From positions 1 through 22,049 of the forward strand of contig JAFADI010000256.1 of the NCBI GenBank assembly GCA_023424965.1: 22,049 nt of DNA. The letters run 5' to 3'. The position numbers and the translations under genes were made by a program. Origin of the DNA: Bacillota bacterium. GTDB lineage: Bacteria > Bacillota > Clostridia > Acetivibrionales > JAFADI01. Of the stretch, positions 1-7,346 are shown in pieces (within the stretch, counting starts at the first letter, position 1; every line of letters begins with the position of its first letter). Below the pieces are notes generated by a model, which worked only from the letters and a program-made list of their open reading frames with translations, did no database searches and was not told where the DNA came from.

Positions 1-127
1 AAAGCTTGCGGTCTAGCGAATGCTGAAGGAAGAAGAATATCGGAAAGCCGTGTGCGGGAGAATCGCATGCACGGTTTGATGAAGGGGAAGGTGGGAGAAT
101 TTTAATTTTCCCACCGACCTACTCTAC
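1..127 (+). mobile_element. 3' end of a group II intron (domains 5 and 6)
   Basis: The first 127 bases look like the 3' tail of a bacterial group II intron cut by the window edge. Domain 5 is at about 44-78: the AGC catalytic triad is at 46-48, the lower stem AAGCCGTG (45-52) pairs with CACGGTTT (70-77), and the upper stem TGCG pairs with CGCA around a GAGA-type loop, with the usual two-base bulge on the 3' side. Domain 6 is a hairpin at about 88-115 (GGTGGGA with TCCCACC). The end, CCTACTCTAC at 118-127, matches the usual 3' boundary ending in AY. Any intron-encoded reverse transcriptase would lie upstream, outside the window. The exact 3' end and intron class are inferred. Confidence 0.82.
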
Positions 128-209
128 AATAATATTTTTAAAAAATTAAATAATTTAACAGACAACTTAATATAATTCAAGTATATATTAATAAAATTAA
201 TGAATAATA

Positions 210-238
210 TTGACAGTTGGAGGTGAAAGTACTAATAT
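210..238 (+). promoter_or_regulatory. Sigma-A promoter for the DUF2089/DUF4097 genes
   Basis: A perfect -35 TTGACA (210-215) and a -10 TAATAT (233-238) are separated by 17 bases. The start of transcription would be near 245, about 83 bases before the ATG at 328. The stretch from the intron end to this promoter is AT-rich and holds no gene. Confidence 0.75.
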
Positions 239-327
239 AGATATTGTGAATTGAATATTATTTATTATAAAATTTAATATTTTAACAAAACGCGAAATAG
301 TAATCAATAAAATTAAGAGGTGATTTT

Positions 328-699
328 ATGACGGCAGAAGTGCTTGGGAAATGCCCGGTTTGCGGAAGTGCTACCGAAGTTACAAGAATAAGCTGCAATA
401 CATGTGATACTACGATTGAGGGGCACTTTCACCTGTGTAAGTTCTGCAAATTGACAGCGGAGCAGAAAGCTTTCATCGATGTTTTTATAAAATGCAGAGG
501 AAACATTAAGGAAGTGGAAAAGGAACTTGGAGTATCCTATCCTACGGTAAAAAACAGGCTGGAGGATGTGGCGGGAGCGCTGGGATACAAAGGAGAACCG
601 GAACCGGTAAATGCGGGAAAACGGAAGGATGTGCTCGATAAGCTGAACAGTGGTGAGATCAGTGTGGACGAAGCGCTGAACCTGCTTAAGGAGCAATAA
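328..699 (+). CDS. DUF2089 family zinc-ribbon/HTH protein
   Basis: This 123-residue protein has three CxxC pairs at residues 9/12, 23/26 and 37/40, which suggests a zinc ribbon. A helix-turn-helix-like segment follows (about 57-85, including KEVEKELGVSYPTVKNRL). A short C-terminal helical motif (about 100-121) has the pattern L-x-x-G-x-I-x-x-x-E-A. This layout is that of the DUF2089 family, usually taken to be transcriptional regulators; its target is unknown. The ATG at 328 has the Shine-Dalgarno AGAGGTGA about six bases upstream. The next gene starts 53 bases downstream and carries the same short helical motif at its N-terminus, so a joint function is likely. A DNA-binding role is inferred from the HTH pattern. 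Confidence 0.85.
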   Translation: MTAEVLGKCPVCGSATEVTRISCNTCDTTIEGHFHLCKFCKLTAEQKAFIDVFIKCRGNIKEVEKELGVSYPTVKNRLEDVAGALGYKGEPEPVNAGKRKDVLDKLNSGEISVDEALNLLKEQ

Positions 700-752
700 A
701 AGGGAAAAGTCAAATTGGATAAAAAGCAATGAATATGGGAGGGAATAATACT

Positions 753-1952
753 ATGTCACTTAGCGAAGAACGACTGCTTATACTTAAAATGTTGGAAGAA
801 GGAAAAATAAACGGAGAGGAAGCTGCAAAGCTTTTGGAAGCGCTGGACGGAGCCGGTGCCCAAAATACGGGGGAAGCTTCTTCAAGACAGCAGAAGACAA
901 CCAGCTACCAGGATGAAATTTTTAAGATGCGAGGCAGGATAAACGACTGGCGGAAGGAATTTAAAAACAGCTACAACCAGAAAGACTTCGACAATATGGT
1001 TGACGATTTTGTAGTAAAAGCGGAGAAGCTGGGGAAGAATGTGGCCACCACCACCTTCGGACTTGTCGACAAGATGATTGATTTTGTAGGAAGCTATGTG
1101 GATACAAATGCCTTTAATATGTTCGGAAGCTACAAAGTAGCTGACAGGAGCTTTGAGGCACTGGCCACCGAGGGCATGGAACTGCTCGTCGAAGGGGTTA
1201 ACGGTCCCATTGTGGTAAAAAAACACCTGGAAAACAAAATTGTAATACGGTCAAAGGTGAGAAGCCCTGAGGAAAATGCCGATGCAATTCTCGTGTTTGG
1301 TGAGAGTGAAAACAAGGTATCTCTCACATTGAATAAAATAGGGAGCATCAGCGTATCCCACGAGATATTTCTTCCTGCCGTGAGATTCAAAAATATAAAG
1401 ATTGAGACTTCAAATGCCAAAATCTATGTGGAGGATTCACTGTCGGAGGTCTTTGAGGCCGTTACCAAAAACAGCCATATAGAGCTTATGGGGGTTAACA
1501 GCGACAAGGTCTCGGTAAATACCAGGAATGCCAAAATACAAATCAGCTATGTTGTGGGCAGGGAAATCGATATCAATACCAACAATTCCGTGATTGACAT
1601 CAAGCATGTCAAGACCCAGAAACTCAATGCCGCTACAAAGAATGGCAGAATAACCGTTGAAAACATTCAGAATTATGAGAATTCTCCCGAGGCGGTAATG
1701 GATTTGAAAACGTCACACGGCTGGATCAAAATCAACATGAATGACATGGAAAACAGGGGCTACAAGGTAAAAGCCAGGACCACCAACGGCGGAATCAACT
1801 TATTGATTCCTGAAATGACCTATCACAATGTAAACCGGTCGGGGGTCGGTGTAAACCTTGTAGAAGCGGAAAGCAACGGCTATGAGAATTTTGCGGAAAA
1901 GGTCGTTATCAATGCCGACACCAGTCACGGCTATATTGAAATTGTAAAATAA
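753..1952 (+). CDS. DUF4097 (YvlB/LiaX-like) putative adhesin-fold protein
   Basis: The product is 399 residues. The N-terminal ~30 residues form a SHOCT-like helical pair (KMLEEGKINGEEAAKLL). A charged linker follows, and from about residue 130 there is a long beta-rich region with repeated N-x-x-I/V strands, typical of the DUF4097 beta-helix. No signal peptide or membrane segment is visible, so a cytoplasmic or membrane-associated location is inferred. I chose ATG 753 because GGGAGGG (737-743) lies nine bases before it; the upstream in-frame ATG at 729 has no good ribosome site. Relatives such as Bacillus YvlB and Enterococcus LiaX belong to envelope-stress regulons. A strong terminator follows the gene, so it forms a two-gene unit with the DUF2089 gene. 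The exact function is unknown. Confidence 0.8.
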   Translation: MSLSEERLLILKMLEEGKINGEEAAKLLEALDGAGAQNTGEASSRQQKTTSYQDEIFKMRGRINDWRKEFKNSYNQKDFDNMVDDFVVKAEKLGKNVATTTFGLVDKMIDFVGSYVDTNAFNMFGSYKVADRSFEALATEGMELLVEGVNGPIVVKKHLENKIVIRSKVRSPEENADAILVFGESENKVSLTLNKIGSISVSHEIFLPAVRFKNIKIETSNAKIYVEDSLSEVFEAVTKNSHIELMGVNSDKVSVNTRNAKIQISYVVGREIDINTNNSVIDIKHVKTQKLNAATKNGRITVENIQNYENSPEAVMDLKTSHGWIKINMNDMENRGYKVKARTTNGGINLLIPEMTYHNVNRSGVGVNLVEAESNGYENFAEKVVINADTSHGYIEIVK

Positions 1953-1964
1953 AAGGCTTTATCG

Positions 1965-2008
1965 CTAAACGGTATGGCAATAGCCATGCCGTTTAGTATG
2001 GTTTTTTA
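1965..2008 (+). terminator. Intrinsic terminator after the DUF4097 gene
   Basis: A 14-bp stem with one G-T wobble (CTAAACGGTATGGC with GCCATGCCGTTTAG, 1965-1996), a four-base loop, and a downstream T-run (GGTTTTTT at 2000-2007). Confidence 0.85.
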
Positions 2009-2033
2009 TTCAGACTGAAAAGAATGTAAAACG

Positions 2034-2039
2034 TATAAT
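2034..2039 (+). promoter_or_regulatory. Possible -10 element for the small membrane protein gene
   Basis: A perfect TATAAT lies between the upstream terminator and the gene at 2107. No good -35 is seen at 16-18 bases (CAGACT at 17; TTCAGA at 19). It is suggestive only because the gene needs its own promoter after the terminator. Confidence 0.35.
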
Positions 2040-2106
2040 ATATAAAAATAAAATATGGGTAAATATACTCATGCGGTTCCAGGACATGACGTGCGGAGGA
2101 AGACTT

Positions 2107-2427
2107 ATGAGGATAAGGGCGGGCAAATATACACTGGCTCTCACCATGGTCAGCTGTGGGGTTTTGATGCTTATAAATACGGTTTACGGGCATGGGATTT
2201 TTAAGAACCTATGGCTCTACAGTCCGGCGGTTTTGATATTGTTCGGGCTGGAAATCATCATTCTGAACCTTGTCTTTGGACATAGGGAGAACTACAGGGT
2301 TGAAGTCAGTGTGGGAAGCATCCTTCTGATTATTTTTGTCGTAGCTGTTTTTATGATGTGGACAAATAGCATTAATTTTGACAGTCCCTACTTCAGACAC
2401 ATTTTCGATATTGACTTTCAAATTTGA
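2107..2427 (+). CDS. Small membrane protein, LiaI/LiaF transmembrane-like (DUF5668-like)
   Basis: This 106-residue protein has three predicted membrane segments: about residues 9-27, 35-60 and 68-86, with basic residues ahead of the first. The pattern of L-x-x-x-G-x-L-L-x-x-x-N followed by W-x-x-x-P-x-x-L-x-L-x-G-x-E is characteristic of the transmembrane domain shared by LiaI/LiaF-like proteins. The short tail after the third segment holds no recognisable domain. ATG 2107 is preferred over the in-frame ATG at 2071 because GGAGGA (2095-2100) sits six bases before it. It follows the DUF4097 gene after a terminator. That neighbour favours an envelope-stress or membrane-sensing role, but this is inference. 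Confidence 0.7.
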   Translation: MRIRAGKYTLALTMVSCGVLMLINTVYGHGIFKNLWLYSPAVLILFGLEIIILNLVFGHRENYRVEVSVGSILLIIFVVAVFMMWTNSINFDSPYFRHIFDIDFQI

Positions 2428-2455
2428 GCAGCTAGTGGATTATTGCACAATTTTG

Positions 2456-2520
2456 TGGTATATTAATATGCGCACGGCCGTGTGTTTCCATTTCGGAACA
2501 TTCGTGGCCCAATTGCGCAT
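2456..2520 (+). promoter_or_regulatory. prfA upstream region: extended -10 and foldable leader
   Basis: TGGTATATT (2456-2464) fits an extended -10 element; the -35 region (TGGATT, 2436-2441) is poor. Immediately after it, 2468-2520 can fold into a long imperfect hairpin. It is closed by ATGCGCA (2468-2474) with TGCGCAT (2514-2520), then GGCC (76-79) with GGCC (2506-2509), and an inner stem near 2484-2499. TTTTCT follows. It may be a leader structure or attenuator for prfA. The fold was made by eye and is not tested. Confidence 0.35.
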
Positions 2521-2555
2521 TTTCTACGTTTTAATACAATACCATGGAGGTTTCA

Positions 2556-3638
2556 ATGTTTGACAAGCTGCAGACTGCAGAAGACAGGTATGAGGAGATC
2601 AACCACAAATTGAGCGACCCTGCCGTAATATCCAATCAGGAAGAGTACAGAAAGCTGATGAAGGAACACTCGGAACTGGGCGAAGTTGTGGCTAAATACA
2701 GAGAATATAAGAAGGCCAATAAAGATATAGACGATGCAAAAGAGCTCCTTGAGGACAAACTGGATAAGGACTTCCGGGATATGGTGCAGATGGAGCTTGA
2801 GGAAGCCAGGGAAAAGCTGGAGGAAATAAAAAAGGAACTGAAAATACTGCTGATACCCAAAGACCCCAACGATGATAAAAATGTCATTGTTGAAATACGC
2901 GGCGGAGCAGGCGGCGAAGAAGCGGCGCTTTTTGCAGGAGTACTTTTCAGGGCGTACACCAGGTATGCGGAAAGAAAACGCTGGAAAGTTGAAATGCTTG
3001 ACTCCAATGCCACGGAAATAGGCGGCTTCAAGGAAGTGGTCTTTGCCCTTGAGGGCAAGGGGGCTTACAGCAGGCTCAAATACGAGAGCGGAGTACATAG
3101 GGTTCAGAGGGTTCCGGCGACAGAGGCCAGTGGCAGGATCCACACCTCCACGGTGACGGTTGCGGTGCTGGCGGAAGTGGAAGAGGTAGACGTGGAGATC
3201 AATCCTGCGGATTTGCAGATTGATACCTACAGGGCGTCGGGTGCGGGAGGGCAGCACATCAATAAAACCGAGTCCGCCATAAGAATTACCCATATTCCGT
3301 CGGGAATCGTGGTCAATTGCCAGGATGAGCGGTCCCAGCACAAAAACAAGGACAGGGCAATGAAAGTCCTGAGATCCAAGCTCTACGAAATAGCCCAGGA
3401 GCAGCAGAATTCAGAGGTGGCCCAGGCCAGAAAGAGCCAGGTGGGTACCGGCGACCGGAGTGAGCGGATCAGGACCTACAATTATCCCCAGGGAAGGATA
3501 ACCGACCACCGGATAGGGCTGACGCTCTATAAGATCGAAGAAATGCTTGACGGCGATCTGGACGAAATGATCGATGCGCTCATCACTACCGACCAGTCTG
3601 AAAAACTCGGCAGCGGCGGAGCGGATGACGACGAATAA
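2556..3638 (+). CDS. prfA: Peptide chain release factor 1
   Basis: RF1 recognises UAA and UAG stop codons in the ribosomal A site and triggers release of the finished peptide. The 360-residue length is normal for the family. The codon-recognition tripeptide PAT is at residues 187-189 (within RVPATEASGRIHTST), which marks RF1; RF2 has SPF. The catalytic GGQ is at 231-233 within GAGGQHINKTESA. An N-terminal coiled-coil domain occupies about residues 1-100. ATG 2556 is chosen because GGAGG (2546-2550) precedes it by five bases and MFDKLQ matches the family start; the ATG at 2544 would overlap that site. A terminator follows, so prfA appears monocistronic. The glutamine of GGQ is the expected target of PrmC, encoded at 10799. 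Confidence 0.97.
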   Translation: MFDKLQTAEDRYEEINHKLSDPAVISNQEEYRKLMKEHSELGEVVAKYREYKKANKDIDDAKELLEDKLDKDFRDMVQMELEEAREKLEEIKKELKILLIPKDPNDDKNVIVEIRGGAGGEEAALFAGVLFRAYTRYAERKRWKVEMLDSNATEIGGFKEVVFALEGKGAYSRLKYESGVHRVQRVPATEASGRIHTSTVTVAVLAEVEEVDVEINPADLQIDTYRASGAGGQHINKTESAIRITHIPSGIVVNCQDERSQHKNKDRAMKVLRSKLYEIAQEQQNSEVAQARKSQVGTGDRSERIRTYNYPQGRITDHRIGLTLYKIEEMLDGDLDEMIDALITTDQSEKLGSGGADDDE

Positions 3639-3657
3639 AAATATTTGAAAAAGAAGC

Positions 3658-3697
3658 TGCACAGTATCCATGCGTATGGGGACTGTGCATATTTTTT
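3658..3697 (+). terminator. Intrinsic terminator after prfA
   Basis: TGCACAGT (3658-3665) pairs with ACTGTGCA (3682-3689). Inside, CCAT and ATGG add a second short stem, and ATTTTTT (3691-3697) follows. Confidence 0.85.
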
Positions 3698-3757
3698 GCC
3701 TGCACCCCGGGGGTAACCGGAGAATATACTGTAGTGTGACAGTGTACGAGAGGTGAG

Positions 3758-4534
3758 GTGCAGGGCTTGCAGAACATTGTGGAAATACATAATCTGGGCA
3801 TGAAGTATCATTCGTTGAACGGAGAAATCAATGCCATCGAAAACATAAATCTGGAGGTAAAAGAAGGAGAATTTATAAGCATCGTAGGTCCCAGCGGGTG
3901 TGGAAAGTCCACGCTCCTTTCCCTCGTTTCCGGGCTGCTGGAGCCAACGGAAGGCGAGATATTCGTTGATGGGAACCGGGTGTCGGGGACATCGGACAAA
4001 GTGGGTTACATGCTTCAAAAAGACCATTTGTTTGACTGGAAAACCATCGAGGGGAATGCCTTGCTGGGCCTGGACATACGAAGAAATCTTTTCCATTCAA
4101 ACCGGGAATATGTGACCAATCTTTTGAAAACTTACGGCCTATATGAATTCAAGGATAAATATCCGGATCAGCTGTCCGGGGGCATGAGGCAAAGGGCGGC
4201 ACTGATCAGGACTCTGGCGGTAAAGCCTGAGATTTTATTGCTGGATGAAGCCTTTTCTGCGCTGGACTACCAGACAAGGCTGGCCGTGACGGAGGACATA
4301 TACGCCATTATTAAAAAGGAAAATAAAACAGCCATCCTTGTCACCCACGACATTGCAGAAAGCATCAGCATGGCCGACAGGGTGGTGGTACTCTCAAAAA
4401 GGCCCGCCATGGTCAAAAATATCTATGAGATAAAGCTGAGCTGTGAAAACAGGACTCCGTTATGTTCCAGGGAAGCTCCGGAATTCAGGCACTACTTCAA
4501 TCAGATATGGAAGGAGCTGGACGTACATGTTTGA
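3758..4534 (+). CDS. ABC transporter ATPase, nitrate/sulfonate/taurine type
   Basis: This 258-residue nucleotide-binding subunit powers import through the partner permease encoded next. It has Walker A GPSGCGKS (residues 44-51), a Q-loop glutamine at 87, signature LSGGM (139-143), Walker B ILLLDEA (159-165) and the H-loop histidine at 197. The layout fits the SsuB/TauB/NrtD/ThiZ group. The start is GTG 3758, preceded by GAGAGG. An alternative is TTG 3767, with GAGGTG at 3755-3760 six bases upstream; the two differ by three residues. The gene overlaps the permease by eight bases, so the two are translationally coupled. I found no recognisable thiamine riboswitch or other diagnostic site upstream, so the substrate stays open among sulfonates, nitrate-like anions and thiamine precursors. 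Confidence 0.92.
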   Translation: MQGLQNIVEIHNLGMKYHSLNGEINAIENINLEVKEGEFISIVGPSGCGKSTLLSLVSGLLEPTEGEIFVDGNRVSGTSDKVGYMLQKDHLFDWKTIEGNALLGLDIRRNLFHSNREYVTNLLKTYGLYEFKDKYPDQLSGGMRQRAALIRTLAVKPEILLLDEAFSALDYQTRLAVTEDIYAIIKKENKTAILVTHDIAESISMADRVVVLSKRPAMVKNIYEIKLSCENRTPLCSREAPEFRHYFNQIWKELDVHV

Positions 4535-5360
4535 CGGACAAAGAGAACAGCTATCAAAAGAACACGGAGAATATCTCCGCAGGGTAAAGCTGAACAAAGC
4601 GCTGATCGTCCTGACGCAAATCGTTCTCCTGGTTTTGTTTTTCCTCCTGTGGGAAGGAGCGGCAAGGCTGAAGCTGATCGATCCCTTCATCACCAGCCAG
4701 CCCACAAGGATAATGCGAACTCTTGTCAATCTTTATAATGAAGGACATCTTTTTAATCATATTGCCATAACCTGCCTGGAGACCATCGTAGGTTTTTTGC
4801 TTGGCACCATTATTGGGACCATTGCAGCTACAATCCTATGGTGGTCCGACTTTCTGGCAAAAGTATCGGAGCCCTACCTGGTAGTGCTCAACAGCCTTCC
4901 CAAAATAGCGCTGGCGCCCATATTCATCGTGTGGATCGGTGCGGGACCCGCGTCGATCATTGCCATTGCGCTGGCCATTTCTCTTATCGTCACCATCCTT
5001 GAGGTTTTAAACGGCTTTCTGGCGGTGGACCAGGAGAAGATCAAGCTGGTCAAGACTTTTGGTGCATCCAAACTGCAAGTGCTTACAAAGGTGGTGCTGC
5101 CTGCAACCTTTCCCACCATTGTAAACTCGCTCAAAATTAACGTAGGCCTGTCCTGGGTAGGCGTCATTGTGGGAGAGTTCCTTGTGTCAAAGGCAGGCAT
5201 CGGCTATCTTATTGTCTATGGGGGACAGGTGTTCCAACTGGATCTTGTAATGACCAGCGTACTGATCCTTGCGGTGGCAGCGGCCATCATGTACCAGGGT
5301 GTGGTCTATATCGAAAAGTTTTTAAAGGGCGGCATGCGGAGAAAATTTCTCAAGAAATAG
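4527..5360 (+). CDS. ABC transporter permease, SsuC/TauC-like
   Basis: The 277-residue integral membrane subunit forms the transport channel. About six hydrophobic segments are visible, starting near residue 25. The cytoplasmic coupling (EAA-like) loop is in the second half, around residues 169-193, with VKTFGASKLQVLTKVVLPAT. The C-terminal half (SWVGVIVGEFLVSKAGIGYL) is typical of binding-protein-dependent permeases in the SsuC/TauC family. ATG 4527 overlaps the stop of the ATPase gene (4532-4534) and has AAGGAG at 4511-4516. The in-frame ATG at 4443 would overlap the ATPase gene much further and lacks support. The binding protein follows 101 bases downstream. Confidence 0.92.
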   Translation: MFDGQREQLSKEHGEYLRRVKLNKALIVLTQIVLLVLFFLLWEGAARLKLIDPFITSQPTRIMRTLVNLYNEGHLFNHIAITCLETIVGFLLGTIIGTIAATILWWSDFLAKVSEPYLVVLNSLPKIALAPIFIVWIGAGPASIIAIALAISLIVTILEVLNGFLAVDQEKIKLVKTFGASKLQVLTKVVLPATFPTIVNSLKINVGLSWVGVIVGEFLVSKAGIGYLIVYGGQVFQLDLVMTSVLILAVAAAIMYQGVVYIEKFLKGGMRRKFLKK

Positions 5361-5461
5361 ACCGGCGGGATAAAATCTATGATTGCTCGCTTTCACCAGC
5401 TTTGCGGCAGATGAATATAATGAACTGATGAATAGCTTTGAAGCTGGAGGAGGCGTATCAA

Positions 5462-6460
5462 ATGAAAAGAATACTTGCAGTATTGCTGGTCCTGTGTGTG
5501 ATGGCCGGCATTATGGCGGGCTGCGGGCAAAGCGGGCTTAAAAAGATAAGCCTGAATGAGGTCACTCATTCGGTATTTTATGCTCCGCAGTATGTGGCAT
5601 TAAGCATGGGCTTCTTCAAGGAAGAAGGACTTGAAGTGGAACTTACAAACGGCCAGGGTGCGGACAAGGTCATGACGGCGGTGCTGTCGGGACAATCCGA
5701 CATAGGCTTTGCGGGTCCCGAGGCGGCGGTGTATGTTTACAACGAAGGGAAGGAAGACCATGCCGTCGTGTTTGCCCAACTGACCAAAAGAGACGGATCT
5801 TTCCTTGTGGGCAGAAACCCGGAACCGGACTTCAAATGGGAAAATGTCAAGGGTAAATACATTATCGGAGGAAGAAAAGGCGGGGTTCCTGAAATGACCT
5901 TGGAATATGTACTTAAGAAAAACGGAATAATCCCCGGGAAAGATGCAGAGGTAAATACAAGCGTGCAGTTTGCTCTTATGGCAGGAGCCTTCACCGGCGG
6001 GCAGGGAGATTACGTCACCCTCTTCGAGCCTACGGCCACCATGCTGGAGAAGGAAGGGAAAGGCCATATACTGGCATCCATCGGGATGGAGAGCGGGGAG
6101 ATACCGTATACCGCCTACTTTGCCAAAAAAAGCTACATAGAAAAGAACAAGGAAGCCATTCAGAAATTTACCGATGCCATCTATAAAGGACAGCTCTGGG
6201 TTGATCAACATACCCCTGCTGAAATAGCAAAAGTGATAAAGCCTTCTTTCCCCGACACAAGTGAAGAAATTCTTGCGGATGTGGCAAAGAGGTATAAGGA
6301 CCAGGATGCATGGAACAAGGATCCGGTCCTTAAAAAGCAGTCCTTCGAGCTGCTCCAGGAAGTCATGCAGACGGCCGGAGAACTGAAACAGAAGGCTCCC
6401 CATGAAAAAGTGGTTGACAATCAGTTTGCGGAAAAGGCCATAAAAAACGTTAAGAAATAG
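5462..6460 (+). CDS. ABC transporter substrate-binding lipoprotein (NMT1/THI5 or SsuA-like)
   Basis: The 332-residue protein begins with a lipoprotein signal peptide: MKR, a hydrophobic core, and the lipobox IMAGC, with the modified cysteine at residue 21. The mature part opens with VFYAPQYVALSMGFFKEEGL, the pattern of periplasmic-binding proteins for sulfonates, nitrate and pyrimidine thiamine precursors. It should capture the solute outside the membrane and pass it to the permease. ATG 5462 has GGAGGAGG (5446-5453) eight bases upstream; the TTG at 5438 lies ahead of that site and is rejected. It is the last gene of a three-gene importer operon closed by a terminator. The substrate cannot be settled from sequence alone. 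Confidence 0.9.
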   Translation: MKRILAVLLVLCVMAGIMAGCGQSGLKKISLNEVTHSVFYAPQYVALSMGFFKEEGLEVELTNGQGADKVMTAVLSGQSDIGFAGPEAAVYVYNEGKEDHAVVFAQLTKRDGSFLVGRNPEPDFKWENVKGKYIIGGRKGGVPEMTLEYVLKKNGIIPGKDAEVNTSVQFALMAGAFTGGQGDYVTLFEPTATMLEKEGKGHILASIGMESGEIPYTAYFAKKSYIEKNKEAIQKFTDAIYKGQLWVDQHTPAEIAKVIKPSFPDTSEEILADVAKRYKDQDAWNKDPVLKKQSFELLQEVMQTAGELKQKAPHEKVVDNQFAEKAIKNVKK

Positions 6461-6475
6461 GAAGCAATCTCCGGG

Positions 6476-6510
6476 GCCCCCACACTTTAACGGTATGGGG
6501 GCTTTATTTT
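6476..6510 (+). terminator. Intrinsic terminator after the ABC importer operon
   Basis: GCCCCCA (6476-6482) pairs with TGGGGGC (6496-6502), followed by TTTATTTT. Confidence 0.85.
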
Positions 6511-6641
6511 CCGGGAAATCGTTTGTGGGGAGGATTAAAACACCGAGGTATTGTCAAAAATATATAAATGTGTAAAAGGAGGAATTTTTATTTCATCGGC
6601 GAATTAATTTAAGAGCATTTGTTTTGGGGGTTGAGATCGGT

Positions 6642-7265
6642 ATGCTTATTGATACCAATATGACAATGGCATATAAATGCAGTGAATGCGGAACCTTTGA
6701 GTTTTTTAACATATATGTCTTTGAACTTTTGAAGCGGGAAAATTTGAATCTGACCTGCAGGTGTAAAAAATCGGACATAACCATATGCCCCAATGGCTCT
6801 TCTGTGCTTAAAGCCAGGGTTCCATGCTTTGCCTGCGGAGAAGACCATGAGTTCGCTTTCAGACCGAAAGAAATGCTAAACAGGGATATTATGGTGTTAT
6901 GCTGCCCACATACGGGTATACAACTCTGCTTTATAGGGAATGATATAAAAGTAAGGGCCAAAATTGATACTTTGGAGCAGGAGCAGGATGAACTTATAAA
7001 TAACCTGGGTTATGATGACTATTTTAAGAACACAAGAGTCATGTTTGATTCGATCAATCATATTCACGATATAGCCGAAAAGGGAAACCTGATATGCGAA
7101 TGCGGGAATGACCATGTTGAACTTGTGCTGCTGTCGGATACAATCCAGCTGAAGTGCAGCAAATGTCCGGGAAGCGTTGTGCTGAGTGCGGCATCCAACG
7201 AAGACCTGAAATACATTTTGCGCACCCAGCAGATTTACTTAAGGCAATTGCAGCATACAATATAA
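6642..7265 (+). CDS. Cysteine-rich zinc-ribbon protein of unknown function
   Basis: I do not recognise a named family. The 207-residue product has 14 cysteines, many paired: 13/16 (CSEC), 39/41 (CRC), 62/65 (CFAC), 87/88, 152/154 (CEC) and 172/175 (CSKC). The arrangement suggests two or more zinc ribbons. An acidic, glutamate/glutamine-rich helical stretch (about 109-122) lies between them. There is no signal peptide or membrane segment, so it should be cytoplasmic. ATG 6642 is chosen with GGGGGT about ten bases upstream; TTG 6624 and ATG 6660 are alternatives. A much stronger Shine-Dalgarno sequence at 6575-6583 has no canonical start after it. The gene lies upstream of rho but is separated from it by rho's own promoter. 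Confidence 0.65.
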   Translation: MLIDTNMTMAYKCSECGTFEFFNIYVFELLKRENLNLTCRCKKSDITICPNGSSVLKARVPCFACGEDHEFAFRPKEMLNRDIMVLCCPHTGIQLCFIGNDIKVRAKIDTLEQEQDELINNLGYDDYFKNTRVMFDSINHIHDIAEKGNLICECGNDHVELVLLSDTIQLKCSKCPGSVVLSAASNEDLKYILRTQQIYLRQLQHTI

Positions 7266-7317
7266 ATTTTCTAACGTTTATTATACGGATAACAAACTTG
7301 ATCAAGGGACTTCAAGG

Positions 7318-7346
7318 TTGACAAGGGTTACCTTTGATGCTATAAT
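7318..7346 (+). promoter_or_regulatory. Consensus sigma-A promoter for rho
   Basis: TTGACA (7318-7323) and TATAAT (7341-7346) are both perfect and lie exactly 17 bases apart. Transcription should start near 7353, leaving a leader of about 160 nt before the rho ATG at 7514. The leader is very AT-rich in its second half (about 7405-7500) and contains CCTCCTC at 7371-7377. Confidence 0.88.

Noticed and set aside
2553..3341. Open frame of 262 codons on the minus strand
   Set aside because: It is antisense to prfA and has no motif or start context.
3698..3757. Riboswitch upstream of the ABC importer, such as thiamine pyrophosphate
   Set aside because: The gap is only about 60 bases and shows no CTGAGA core or other recognisable aptamer; ACTGT-N6-ACAGT (3729-3744) is too short to interpret.
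5600..6403. Open frame of 267 codons on the minus strand
   Set aside because: It is antisense to the binding lipoprotein and lacks any ribosome site or family pattern.
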